Below, in pieces: positions 13,501 through 25,120 of a stretch of DNA of 64,000 bases. The notes beneath the pieces are model-generated. The model was not told where the DNA came from, searched no databases, and was given only the letters and a program-made list of their open reading frames with translations. The stretch spans positions 15,182,378-15,246,377 of the forward strand of contig OY755240.1 of NCBI GenBank assembly GCA_963576725.1, read 5' to 3'. A program made the translations under genes and the position numbers. Position 1 is the stretch's first letter. Every line of letters begins with the position of its first letter. Origin of the DNA: Azorinus chamasolen (lineage: Eukaryota > Mollusca > Bivalvia > Cardiida > Solecurtidae).

Positions 13501-14738
13501 ATACTTTCCAATAAAGGCTTCTTTACGGTATACATGTACTTATTTTCAAAGAGGTTGAGTACAAAGTAACTTATGAGTGTGTCACAGGACTAATAAATAT
13601 GTTAGCAAGTATATAGATGTGTTTGTTTTATTTACAATTACCCTTCCGCGCGTTGGTTCTTAAGTCATCTGAATTATAGCTTTTAGCTAGTACTTTCCAT
13701 CCGTTTCCCTCTTTGTTCCGTTTATTAATTACTAACCGGTCACATGATGCGTCCGCATGACCTCGAATGACCAATGCAATGCTTCATTGCATTTGCAATT
13801 TGTGTGTCATTGTGAACACATCATTCATTTACTTGATTAAAACTTATAGAGGATACTCTGTATCTTTCAGTCATTATTGCACAGTATCCATACCAAAGCG
13901 GCCTGGACCCATACACGAATATAAATTCGTCGTCACGTTCAGAGGGACAAAGTCTGGACCCTACCGGCTGAGTCGAATCCGTGACAAGTTAATGGGCTAA
14001 GAATGGATCCAATAATCCCTTCATTCTGAATTTTCAGAGCTGTGCAGTTAATCAGTGTTTAATCCTTTCCCTGTTCTGTATTTACTCAAAATTTCAAAAC
14101 CTACTGAATATTCATGGACAAAATAGTTAAAAATCAAATATAGAAGATGGAACAGTGCGCTCATTTTAGAAAGTAAAGAAACATATATTTCAAATTTCAC
14201 TAGCAAACACAGCAGACCCCGATCAGACGGCACCTGTAGGACCCTCTGATCCGGATCGTGTGCCGCATTCAATTCAGTGGGTTAAAGAGTTCAACAATAG
14301 GCTTAGGGTTGGCTCATCCATGATGCAGGTCACAGCTGGGCACCAGTATAGCAGGAAGCTTGACCACTAAATTGTCAAATTTTAAACTACAGTATCTAGT
14401 ACCATCAGACATTCATACGTATTTTGTTTCTTCTTTTCTTCTTGATATGTTAATATATAATCTTCTTTTTAATCTTCTTCTTTTCAGTTGTCTTCCTCCT
14501 GACATTTTTGTTTATATAGTGCCATATTGCCAAATATTCATTTGCAATGTTAAATTCGTAAGGGAAGGGCCGTTGCTTATGTTGGTGAGAATTTGTGGCC
14601 GAACCCTTTTCAGTCTTTATTGAAATTAAATATGTAAACTAAACTAGCACGAAGGAAGACTAACGATATATACACACACCTTCAATGTATTGTATGCCAA
14701 ATCATTAAGTATTTTCGTATGCAAATGATGTTTTTCTC
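10510..14738. other. Duplicated intergenic stretch, copy A
   Basis: No gene was recognised. It contains MITE palindromes near 12,940 and 14,205, and a repeated 'cgtttttgaaaccattgcgataaata' motif at 12,150, with relatives at about 13,430, 44,540, 45,870 and 63,870. The matching stretch in copy B is 42,779-46,166. Confidence 0.4.
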
Positions 14739-16478
14739 TTATCTGCCGATGAACGTATTGTTGCTTAAATCGTTTTGGAACTCATCAAATACTCGATGTG
14801 TTTCGTTTGTTATATCTGTATATGAATAAGTATCATGTATTACCAATGTCGCAATATATACAGAGACCGGAATCCCCTCATCTCCAGTGTGATATTTGTC
14901 GAAACGCCGCTTGATTTCCGCCAGTGCAAATCCCAAGCATAAGAATTCAGTATAGTATTCCTCTGCAGATATGAAACCATTTTCGTCAGCATCAAGGTAC
15001 TGTACAACACCCAACGTTATATTTCCACGTATGTCCTTTACAAAACTTACTCTATTGGATGTGTATGCGTCTATCAGAATCTCCATAAATTTCGATTTTG
15101 GTAATAACTGTGCATCGTTTCCTAATGTGTGTTTCCAATATACATCAACTGCACCCTGTCTGAAAAGGAAAGACGAATTAAAGGGTTTAGTGCACACCCA
15201 TACTAGGAGGAACATTCTGGTAAATAATAATGACATCATGGATATTTAGGATATTTAGAGCATTGCAGAATCAAACTGCAGAATCAGATAAATATACAAT
15301 TCTATAGGTCTACAGAGAAATACCTGGCCATATGGTTCCTGTAATCAGACAACTGTTGCCGGAGCCGTAATGTTTTTCTACAAGTTTTAAACGGTACATT
15401 TAACACTTAACCCGTTCACCGCCAATGTCACAACAATGTACCACGACAAAGGAAATAATATTTGATTGATTTTTACAATTGTTTGTGTGCTGTTTTACAT
15501 TTTCCCTGTCTTTACCGTCTTCTATGTTGTGTGGAAGTCCGGCGGGGATACATTTTTAACTGTTTAGTTAGGATGACTTTGAGATAAGTATGATGTTAGG
15601 ACGTCCATAAACCGGTTTAATCCCCCCAGTGTTGGTTTTACCACTGACCGTTTCACGGCGGTGCACTCTTTGTTACCCTTACTTTTATGTTTTTGGTGTC
15701 TGTGTCTTTGTACTTGTGCGTTTGTTCATGTTTAAAAGTTTCATCTCATATGTGTGTCTGTATGTACGTGCGTGTTGTTCTGTATTTCTAGTTTTTAATC
15801 GATGTTTTGGTAATGGATGCTTCTTGTGTGTGGCCTTACTGCGTTTTCATGTATGGAGATGTTAAGAAGCAGTTATTAAAAGTGCAACATTACCCACGCT
15901 CGTCAACACCGACTTAGGTATTCAATCGTCATAATAAAAACAATTACAACTGATGATCACTACGAAGGACCAGAAAATATAACGACAATGCAAGACCGTA
16001 ACCCGTGTCCCAATAGTGTTCCATGATATGATATATGACACAAAACATGTCTGATCTTTTTCTATGGTTTGATACGACTGATACTCGTACATAAAACAAA
16101 ACATGCCTGCTCTTTTTGTACTATGAGATGCAGGACACAAAACATGACCGATCTTTTTTTCAATGATGCGATACATAACACGAACATGACCGATCTTCTT
16201 TGTAAGAGGTGATACATATGAGGTGATACATGATATAAACATAACTGATCTTCTTTCTATGATGCGATACATGCAATAACACATGTCTGATCTTTTTCTA
16301 TGATGGGATACATGAAAAATGATGTCTGATCTTTTCCGATGACAAACGTGCATAATGATGTCTCTTTCAGTATAATGTCAATATACTTACTCGCAAGATC
16401 TGACACAACGAGGCGAAATGCGTTGACTGAGGAACATATACGCTTGAGACCATGTTGCCTTCAAAACATCTGAAGGAC
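14739..16478 (-). CDS. EF-hand protein resembling sarcoplasmic calcium-binding protein, last two exons (copy A)
   Basis: The terminal exon 14,739-15,159 encodes 139 residues and ends in TAA. It is preceded by an acceptor (ttttcag). The exon before it is 16,391-16,478 (88 nt), with acceptor tag-cag and donor gtaagt, and the two join in phase through a Glu codon. The terminal exon has one canonical 12-residue EF loop, DADENGFISAEE (D1, D3, N5, G6, I8, E12), followed by YTEFLCLGF. A second, degenerate loop follows (YHTGDEGIPVSV). The YWKHTLG segment and the spacing resemble invertebrate sarcoplasmic calcium-binding proteins, which buffer cytosolic Ca2+. The upstream exons, including the start, were not identified with confidence. 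The frame of exon 16,391-16,478 is supported by two paralogues in which it also stays open. The exact family name is inference. Confidence 0.6.
15480..15862 (+). mobile_element. Penelope-like 3' tail relic
   Basis: The order of tail landmarks (ccctgtctttaccgtcttctatg, gttaggacgtcc, aaaccggttt, caaggcggt-like cacggcggtgcactc, and the GT-rich segment) matches the tail at 22,290-22,700, with many substitutions. It has no counterpart in copy B between the EF-hand exons, where instead the mariner fragment and short repeats are found. Confidence 0.6.
16020..16345. repeat. Minisatellite, about five to six units of 45-60 bp
   Basis: Units carry 'catg(t/a)c(t/c)gatctttttctatgatg' and 'gatacatga..ataaaacatg'. 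Reading the minus strand gives a repetitive SDMCYCMYRI-type peptide, which is a by-product of the repeat. A shorter version is in copy B at 47,750-47,935. Confidence 0.7.
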
Positions 16479-17394
16479 CTGCTATTACAAACATAATTTT
16501 AGACGTCCAGTTATCATATAACTGTATATGATAATATGTCTATTGATGTATATTACGTTTTTTTTCTCTTTCAAACAAAAAAGGCCTTCAGTAGATTGAA
16601 ATAATGATTGGCCATCAGTACGACATGTTTTCTTCTCGTCACGTAAACGCCATAAGATTGCCGTCGTTCTAAATATAGACGACATATATGCCGGTCTTTT
16701 ACAAATTAAATACAAATCACATAATGGTATATAAGCAACGTGTAATTCATTGCACTTTCCTGGCACATTCGCCTTTGCACATGGAGTAGAACCCAATGAG
16801 ACTACTCATACAGAGACAGATTGGTCAGGGTCTGTTCCTTTGCGTATTTTATTATCTATATTTTATTTTCTAGTATCTGCTTACATCAGAGCATCTTGCC
16901 ATAAACATTCAGCTGATAAATAGTTATGATGCCGTAAGTTCTGACATAAAATCCACCTGGTAAATCTTTAAAACAGTTAATTCGTATATAGTTAGGGTAA
17001 CAGAAAAGCTGTTGCCCCGAGATAGCGGAGGAGACACCTTAACCATTTAATCGATGCATATATTTGGCTAAACCAAACCCAGAAGAATCAGGTCTAAATT
17101 GACATATCTCCATAACGGAAAGCGAGCAGACTTCCTCTTGGATCGTGTCTGTTCTGTTTGCACAGGAGTCAGTAGTCATCATTCAATGTTAGGCAGAACT
17201 ACTGTATGAGGCAGATAGAACGAGGACAGCAGTTCCGAATGTCTTCCTCGACATATGACAATAAACATGTACGTATAATCGAATGGCATACGTTTCACAA
17301 CAGAGATCAGTACCCTAGTAAAACATTGTGCTTTGAACACGATATTAAACAAAATGTTTATTCTAACTATTTCACTGATTGATTAAACTCTGAT

Positions 17395-17800
17395 AAGATG
17401 CGATCATTCGAAAGCAAAAACGGCAATGCAAAAGGAGGAAATTGCTGACTTGAATGTATTGGGTCTGTTCATGAACACTGCTCACGCCGCCTAGCACCGG
17501 CTTAAGCGGTATTCAATTTTCAAAACTAAAAGCATTGAAATTTCTTTTCCCGAAGAACCAGAATATATAAAAACACTGAGAATGAAATACGGGGCGACTT
17601 TTTACGGCCGCCACACAAGCACTTAACATCTACTGTTGTGAAGTAAATAAACTCTGATAAGATGAGATCCTTCGAAAGCTAAAACGGCAATGCAAAAAGA
17701 GACAACCACCCGGTTTCATTGAGTCTGTTCATGAACAGTAATTAATAGTGGAACACTGCTCACGCACTCTAGCACCGTCTTAAGTGTAATTGGTATATCC
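17395..17800 (+). repeat. 'Repeat X', two head-to-tail copies
   Basis: The first unit (17,395-17,642) runs from 'ctctgataagatgcgatcat' to 'gccgccacacaagcacttaa'. The second (17,646-17,800) restarts with 'ctctgataagatgagatcct' and stops after 'agcaccgtcttaag'. Related copies are at 58,706-58,957 (+) and 61,129-61,459 (-), with relics near 10,160, 15,880 and 47,590. The family is unnamed here. Confidence 0.65.
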
Positions 17801-18164
17801 AAGTCAATTAACTGTAGCCCGGAAAATAATTATTTAACCCTATATTCTATGAATATTCATGCGAAATTCCTCCAATTATTTATGTCTATCTTACTATCAA
17901 CTTAATAACAAATGAATTCGTTGCCATGGCAAACATTAGAAACTCAATCATGTAAAATAAAACGAAACAGAACAGATCATCATCACTAGACAGCCCTTAT
18001 CTAGGAGTTGTATGATCTATGTCATTTCTGTTTTAAAAGACGTCAACACTCAACACTATTATTCTATAAGATAATTGAGAGGTCGGAAAACATAGTCATA
18101 ATGAAATATGGAAGGTGGAACACTGTAGCTATTTTAGAAACTAAAAAAAACAGATTTAGCAAAA

Positions 18165-18245
18165 TTCATTAGCAAACAGAACATACCCTCATCAGACGGC
18201 TCCTATAAGAGCCGTCCGATCTGGGTCTACTATATTAGCAGATGC
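18165..18245. repeat. Central palindrome of the piggyBac-like MITE
   Basis: The two arms are GCAAACAGAACATACCC..GACGGCTCCTATA and the complementary AGAGCCGTCCGATCTGGG. The copy B equivalent is at about 49,005-49,075. The same palindrome recurs, more or less decayed, near 350, 3,650, 5,735, 6,110, 7,000, 7,690, 9,250, 12,940, 14,205, 16,770, 21,905, 23,510, 25,130, 25,430, 25,775, 26,310, 36,710, 37,410, 39,660, 45,295, 46,960, 51,370 and 63,680. Confidence 0.75.
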
Positions 18246-18830
18246 GTGAAAAGGAGTTCATATGACAGAACAATTTAACATCATCGATTCTCATGAGCTA
18301 GTGAGCTACTTAACATCTTAGTTTGAACAGTATTACTTTAAGCTTCACCGCATATTCATTACAGCTACCACTAGCCATCATGTCGTACTGTCGGTACGTA
18401 GCCTCCATCATGTTCTAAAACATATGCCTGCTAAAGTGTAGTCTGTTGTATGTTTGTACTTTGTAAAAACTCATGCTGAGCGTTAGCCATGTTAGATTTT
18501 GATGAGTAGAGGAGTTAGTCCTCGCTTCATTTCGATCAGACCTGTTTTTAAATTCTAGTTAGGTTGGGCAATGACGGTTAACATAGGTTACATTGATCCA
18601 TATACTCCCATATTGTAAACACAGTTGGCCTAGGGACGCGTTATGGGCTGGCGTAAAGATAAATGCGCGATGACTCCCACATATGTTTTATGAAATATTC
18701 TTAACAGATTTGCAACATGCACCTGCGTGAGTGTTTAATGTTATATAGTTTATATCTAACATCCTAAAAATAGGCAAATAAAAACTCGTGTTCAGAACTG
18801 ATACATTTTCATCTTCTATATAAGTTTATA

Positions 18831-20153
18831 CGAGGGGTGGTCAAATATGAATGCAACCAGGCTAATATCTCGCGTTTAACCACAATTTGCACGCAATAGG
18901 TACATGTATCGTATGGAGGAATATGTATTCTCTCCATTGATACATTACATGTTTAATCCGTTCAGACTAGCTTTGACAATAGCTCGATAAACACTATTTA
19001 CTCGTGTATACTAAAGCTAAAATGGATGGGAAAAGGTATCATTTCACTGACCAAATACGACCCTATATACAAAACCGGACGGGTGTATTTTTGGTATGCA
19101 GGCGAAAGAGATATTCAATGAAGTATGCCGTGTTTATCGGAACAATAAACTTTCTTTTTCATCTGTCACACGATGGTGTAAGACATTTAAAAGCAACTTG
19201 GTTTCAGTGAAAGATGCGCTTCATGTACGCCGTCCGAAAACTGCAACTGCGCCAAAAATAGCTGAAAAAGTAACCAAATCGATTGCAATCGATGACAGAT
19301 TTACAACTAGGTATATAGCTAAATGTGTTGGTATCTCAGTAGGAGATGTTCATAAAATTTTCGGTCGCAATTTAAAATGAGAAGGATAAGCGCCAGTTGG
19401 ATACCCCATCTTCTTACAGAAGAGGAAAAACGAAATCGGATAAAAATTGCCAAACAATTGTTGAAAAAGTTCCCTAAATACAATAATCAATCGTTTGCAA
19501 ATATCATTACTGATGAGTTATTGGTTTACTTTTATGAGCCTATGCGAAATATACAGTATAACATATGGGCTACCAAAAATAGTCAAATACATTGCATAGC
19601 AAAACGCACCATGAGCGTAAAAAGGGTAATGTATGCAAAAGTCTTTACAAATCAAGGTCCTGCTATTCAAAATGCCTTACCAAAGGGTAAATCTATAACA
19701 ACCAATTTTTACAAAGGCAAGGTACTTCATAAATTAAAGAAATATTTTGCCAAGTATCGACTAGCAACTTGTTTCCGTGGTGTCAGGCTGTTGTATGATA
19801 ATGCTTCGTCACATAAAGCGGCCATTGTACGCGAATATCTGAAACAGGAAAATGTCTTCGAGCTTCCTGTCCCTCTTTATTCGCCAGATCTTTCCACTTG
19901 TAACTTTTTCGTATTTCCGAGGCTCCAAAAACACATTGCTGGAAGAAAATATCAAACGCGCCAAAAACTCGGTTTTGGCTATTTTCCAGTGTCTGAACAG
20001 TATATGAAAACGCATTTAAAACTTGGGTTGAAATACTAATATGTTGTGTATGAGATGGTTAACATTTTGAAGGAATGCGATAATTAGTTTGCCATTATGT
20101 GTTAAGCACCTCGGACAATTGACCCAGTTGCATTCATATTTGAACACCCATCA
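18831..20153 (+). mobile_element. mariner-family DNA transposon (about 1.32 kb)
   Basis: Terminal inverted repeats of about 31 bp share TCAAATATGAATGCAAC. The left end starts CGAGGGGTGG after a TA, and the right end reads TGATGGGTGT in reverse complement before a TA. Copy B has the unoccupied TA near 49,613, so the element inserted into copy A after the duplication, or was never in B. The length is normal for mariner. The encoded transposase is broken, so the copy could move only with a helper transposase. Confidence 0.9.
19022..20039 (+). pseudogene. mariner transposase, frameshifted, with the third catalytic Asp replaced by Asn
   Basis: It reads MDGKRYHFTDQIRPYIQNRTG from 19,022, then shifts frame to MQAKEIFNEVCRVYRNNKLS (from 19,096; helix-turn-helix region). 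It shifts again at 19,377-19,380, where one base is missing from an A-run, to MRRISASWIPHLLTEEEKR through 20,039. Catalytic motifs: TDELLVYFYEP (first Asp), LLYDNASSHKA (second Asp), and YSPDLSTCNFFVF. In the family the last motif is PDLAPxDYxxF with the catalytic D34D Asp, but here that position is Asn. At least two frameshifts plus the Asp-to-Asn change make it non-functional. Confidence 0.85.
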
Positions 20154-22036
20154 TACGTGCAAAATAATGGATTCACATTAATTAGATTCGTTCATAATAC
20201 AGTTTGGTTAATAGTTCGCTTAACACTTTCACTCCTACAGCGTTTCGTTGATCACCTGTGCAATCAGATTCAAGATGAGACGCCGAATAATGCAGCTTTT
20301 CACCAGGATCCTGACAAGATAAAGATGTACTTATGATGTTTAACAGAACATTAAACACGGAATATGCAGTCGCCATAATTTGCTGTATCCTGTTTGATGG
20401 TATTTGTGTGTCGTGCCCTTATGGGTTCGGTGCTCCCTGTAGGCATTGCAGCGGAGTAAAACGGGTCTGTTTCAACGCTAATTACATGATGGGGTTATAC
20501 ATAACAAATCTACTCCAAACCAGACTTTAGGTAAGACGAAATTGTTGCTGCTTCAGGCAGTAAACGTTTTACATGACTGTCACCCTGCCTTATGATATCA
20601 TCTCGACATTTATACTAATTTGATCAACATTAATACTAATTTGAACGTCGGGTAAAGGGAGTTTTTGTATGACTGACCTTCATTATCTGCATTTGCAACT
20701 TTGCTAGTCAACACCAGTATCTGCAAAACAAAAGTAACAGTTATATGTTACGACATTTTTTTTTCACTTAGTAAGTATTTTATTTCTACGCTAACAAAAC
20801 TTTACTGGTCTACTGGAATCATCGTGGTGGACGGGTGGTTGATCGTTCGATCGTTCGGGGGTCGGCTTGTCGATCGGTTGTGTCGGTCGGTCCGCCCATT
20901 AATCCCTCCGCATTGGGTAGTTGGGTATCTAACTCCTCCTCAATATGAAAGTTAATGAATTAGAATTTGGCGTAGTTTATAACTACGGAAGAGATTTAGT
21001 ATCAGTCATTGCAGAATTATATCCCCTTGACTTTGGGTATTTTGGTCAGCCCTTTGATTTGCGGTCAAGCTGCCGTGCTGGGTATTCCTCACATTCAAAT
21101 TTAATTCACATTTCTACAACCGTTATAAAAAGGTTAAATATTTAATATTTATTATTCTAGTGTTACAAGTATTGCTGTAACAATTGAATCTATCTAAAAA
21201 TATGAATAAGAAATACTTGGAAACAGTGTAGACCCAGATCAGATATCGCTTCTGCGCTGTGATATCTGAGCAAATATGTCATATGCAAAGTTGAAAAAAA
21301 GATTTATACATATATGAAAAATAATGTAGCCTTTGACCAGGCGTGGCATAGCTGAGAATAAAGCTTGTCTGGATCTACACTGTTTGCATTTCAATAAGAT
21401 GAAATGTACCAGAGAACAGCACAGTCAACTATTTACCTGCTGAATAGTCATATATAATACGGCATTGTGATATTATTTAGCTGATGTTTTTAATACTATT
21501 AGGGAAAAGGATTTGTGTTCGACTAAGTAGAATTTATTGAGTCAGATCTAGCTTGTTCCATAGCCGAATAGAATGGACTCTCTCCAAACTGCTGATATAG
21601 AACCGGCTGATCTGAATATATTATGTTTACAAACAGGTCGTCTCTGACAGGTATATGGTTTAAAATCAAAATGTCTTACCATTAAGACGACCCCTAACGC
21701 CATCTTCACAGTCCGGTTGGAGTTGATGCAATCAGTGGCACTGAGATAGAAATTGTGATCAGATCACTGCTTCAAACATTTACATAAATATTCATGAAAG
21801 GAATAATGACATAATGAATATTAAGTTGCTAAACATTTATTTTACATCCGCTTATGGCGACATGAATGAACTTGTATATAATGATATAATCTTTACAGTT
21901 CGATGAGCAAACAGAACACACCCTGACTAGTGGTTCCAACAGGAGCCCTCAGATCGGGGTATACGCTGTTTATAAGGGTGGCGCAATGCGGGCAAGCAAT
22001 CAATGTACTAAACAACATAGCACACAACGTATTCCC
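20154..22036. other. Duplicated intergenic stretch, copy A
   Basis: Matches 49,615-51,495. It holds a decayed MITE palindrome at about 20,400-20,470 and 21,905-21,970, and a gtcggtcggt-rich simple stretch at 20,820-20,900. Short Cys-containing ORFs at 20,333 and 49,812 coincide with the palindrome. No gene seen. Confidence 0.4.
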
Positions 22037-22717
22037 ATGCAACACACTGCATGTTTGGTTATCGATCCTTTTACAGTCGGTAGCTACGCTTCCCTCTTTG
22101 CTTGCGCGATGACAGGCCGAGGGTAGTACTCTATGATGGTATACTCTTAAACTTGGATACAGGAGGAACTTACCAGACTCATGTATTATTTTTTCCCTGT
22201 CGTGCCCTTAACGGCTTACCTGCAGGTGCTCTGACTTCAGCAAAGCCATTGAGTACATATTTGACGGATTGTCACAGTTATTATGCTATGTTTTACATGT
22301 TGTCCTGTGTTCACCGTCGTCTATGTTGTGGGTAAGTCCAGCGGGGATACCTTTATTTACAATATTTGTAAAGCTAGGGTGACTTTGAGAGAAGTGTGAG
22401 GTTAGGACGTCCGTAAACCGGTTTAAACCCCCAGTGGTGTTTTTGCTGCTGACCGTGCCAAGGCGGTACTCTCTTTGTCACCCTTCCTTTTGTTTGCCTT
22501 GCGTCTTTGTGCTTGTGGTTTGTATATGTTGTGGAACGTTTGTCCCTGTTTCTTGTGTGTCTTTTGGTGTTTTCTGTGTTCATTTCGTATGTGTGTGTGC
22601 GTGTGCGTTTGGGTGTGTGGTTGTGTGTGTGTGTGTGTCATGCTGTCTATCGGTGTTTTGGTGGTGGTTGCGTCTTGCATGTGGCTTTGCCTGCTTGACT
22701 TTACTACTTTTCCATGA
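22037..22717 (+). mobile_element. Penelope-like 3' tail, 5'-truncated copy
   Basis: This copy matches the 3' end of the 40,246-42,778 element in sense orientation. It opens with the last codons of the RT (GSYASLFACAMTGRG then stop at about 22,125), continues through the tail with its GT-rich run (22,590-22,640), and ends cttttccat. Copy B has the empty site near 51,496 (attccc...aactatttgg), so the insertion followed the segmental duplication. Confidence 0.8.
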
Positions 22718-24430
22718 AATATTTGGAAATCTACATCATTAGTTCTAATGAAATATATCTAAGACAGAATCAGAAGACAATACACAACGATTAATTAACA
22801 TGGCAAACACGCACTTGCATACACGGTTTATAGTATTGTCTTGATATCAACAGATCCGAAACTTGATAATTTTCAATTTACGTACTGTCTTGGATGGCGT
22901 TAATATGATCCAGCTTTATCGATTTACACCAAAACGTTCAACACAACTAAATAAGATTGCATTTACATTCTGTGTCATTTTAAGCACTGATAAGACAACC
23001 ATCTTGAACTCATTTTGTCTACTACTTGATCTTGACTCAGACTTTTACTGCCCGTCGATTCCTCCGAGCTTTTTGGACATTACTGACTGACGGTCAAACA
23101 CCTCCATATTATTGGAATTATTTCGCGTCTCGTAGAGATTTAAGCTGTTTGTAAATGTCAGTCATGTCGCACTTTGGTGGAAAATGGCTAGATGCAACAA
23201 GACGTGTTTATGTAAAATATGCTCCCGATTGTAAGACATTGATCTTAATAAGTCAACCCTAAATGTGTTTGCTAAAGTATGTAGGTGCAATGGCTACACA
23301 AGTATCGCCAATGTAAAAGTTTTGCACAAACAAACTTACAAACAAACAGAGAGGGCCACCCCCCCCCTTTTGATCGGGGTGGGGTAAAAATTGTGTCTAA
23401 CTCTACAGGAATCTGAAGCACACATATGATGGCAACCAGTCGAACGCCCAGTCGATATAAACTCGTATGAGTATTTCAGGAAAATTGTACAGATATTATT
23501 TTGTAACAGCAAACCATGCCGATCTAATCAGAGGGCTTCTGATCTGGGTCTACACCGTTTGTCTATGGCTTTTTAGGGACAGTGGGCAGCAACGCGTGAA
23601 ACTGAGACTACAGACTGTCAAACAGGGTTCATCTGGTCCGATTCAAGATTTGGTTACACATTATGGAGTACGGGAAATAAATGGGTGAAAACGAGTTCTT
23701 CGATAAGAAGAGGGATGTCATATATTCGTCCAGATAGATAATGTAACACTATTAATGCATTCTGTCCCTATGTAAGGACATGGAAAATGATTTCGACCCA
23801 AACAAATAGTCCAATGTAGGAACCGTCTGGGTTTGCTGGTTATTGGCCACGCTGTATGCTTTACAAATTATGTGCGAAAGCTTTCAATGGCAATAGACCT
23901 TTTTGTTCAGATGAAGTTTCATTTTTTTTTCGTTTAATACATTTAACTGTGTTAAACGAAACTAACCTGTAACATGACGAATTAGTGCCAACTAGGTGGA
24001 AAAAGGTCAAGGTAAACGCATACACTTGAAACGGTAACTACATGTACATTGAGAATTTGTAATGACATCTGCAAATAGTTAGGACCCAGATGAAACACCG
24101 GGTAACTCACCGCATCATCGGAATCTAAACCGTTTAAGGAAGCAAGTTATTTGAATATTGCTTGGTATTGACATCGTTACAAATGTTGTTGAGTTATCTG
24201 AAGGGAAACTTTATTTTGAAAACGCTTTTACATGTGCAGTAATATGACTGAAGTAGGTCTTCGCTAAACCCGCAAAATGTAAAATGTTACTTTATGTTTT
24301 TCGTTTCTTCCACAGAGGTGAACAGTTTTTTCTGTCATGCCATGAACAACAAATGACCAACCGTAAATTTACCTTCTATGCGATTCAAGTTTTGATAAAC
24401 TTCTGTCCGAGTGATACACCGATTGAATCA
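22718..24430. other. Duplicated stretch at the right end of copy A
   Basis: Its two ends match 51,505-51,665 and 57,950-59,240. The 6-kb gain in copy B (satellite, LINE, simple repeats) falls between these at about 22,870-23,500. There is a MITE palindrome near 23,510. No coding region was recognised. Confidence 0.4.
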
Positions 24431-24473
24431 TGATTAAACTCGTCGTTTCATCAGGGATCAGGATGTTTGTAAA

Positions 24474-25120
24474 GCCTAGGTCACACATACACGGAGTTTA
24501 CGCCGGATTAGCTTTGTATTGGTTCGTAGCTTTCTGTATTTTAGCCGTGGCCATACGTAGTAGTACTTGTGTATCCGTAGCTTTCTGTATTTTAGCCATT
24601 ATCATACGTAGTAGTACTTGTATATCATGTTCAAAATTTGACCACGGATCAAACAGCCGTAGAACGTCCATGCTATTCCTTATTAGACAGCTCTTATTCG
24701 CAACCTTACTTATAGTGTATCACTGTTATCCATCCACAGTGCACACACCCTGGCACATGTCGTTCCGTATTATACCGTTTTATTTCCGTATTAATGCCTA
24801 TGCCACACATCCACGACAGATTGAATCTCACGGATGACCCCGGATGCACACAACGGCGTGGCTACGGATTTTGACGTACATATGGTAAGATAATGTAGGA
24901 ATAGGCCACGGTACGACATAGTTTAATACGGACATGACACAGTTTAATACGTAAAATACACAGTTTAATACGGAAATGACACGGTTTAATACGGAAATTA
25001 CACGGTTTGATACTGAGTGACACCTGCCAGGGCCTGTGCAATGTTATAAGTACGGATTTATACGGTCTTACTACAGACTTAAACGGATCTCCGTACGTTC
25101 TAATACGGTTTAGTAAGGAT
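24474..25120. repeat. Non-duplicated block with two kinds of tandem repeat
   Basis: Between 24,528 and 24,625 two copies of a unit of about 60 bp (tagctttctgtattttagcc..catacgtagtagtacttgt) lie head to tail. Between about 24,915 and 25,010 four to five units of about 22 bp (acagtttaatacggaaatgac) follow. The block starts aaagcctaggtcacacatac, which looks like a transposon end, but no matching right end was found. It sits in the spacer between copies A and B. Confidence 0.6.

Larger units (their letters stand above)
1..24350. repeat. Segmental duplication, copy A (continues left of the window)
   Basis: This block is collinear with 26,323-59,240. Anchors: base 1 matches 26,323; the exon at 1,204 matches 27,523; 5,282 matches 30,996; 7,340 matches 37,054; 11,229 matches about 43,250; 14,739 matches about 46,167; 16,391 matches 48,705; 20,154 matches about 49,615; and 22,720 matches about 51,505. 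By eye the copies are nearly identical over the mutarotase half and more diverged to the right. The left border lies outside the window. The right border is placed near 24,350, where both copies share a 'tttcttccacagaggtg' stretch and then diverge. Confidence 0.9.

Noticed and set aside
15922..16353. 143-codon minus ORF
   Set aside because: It is the translation of the 16,020-16,345 minisatellite.
20333..20530. Small Cys-containing ORF, also at 49,812-50,102
   Set aside because: It overlaps a decayed MITE palindrome and the two copies differ by indels; no signal peptide or family pattern was seen.
22423..22742. Cys/Val-rich and Thr/His-rich ORFs (also 40,187-40,532 and 53,863-54,156)
   Set aside because: They are GT/CA-rich Penelope 3' tail translated in several frames.
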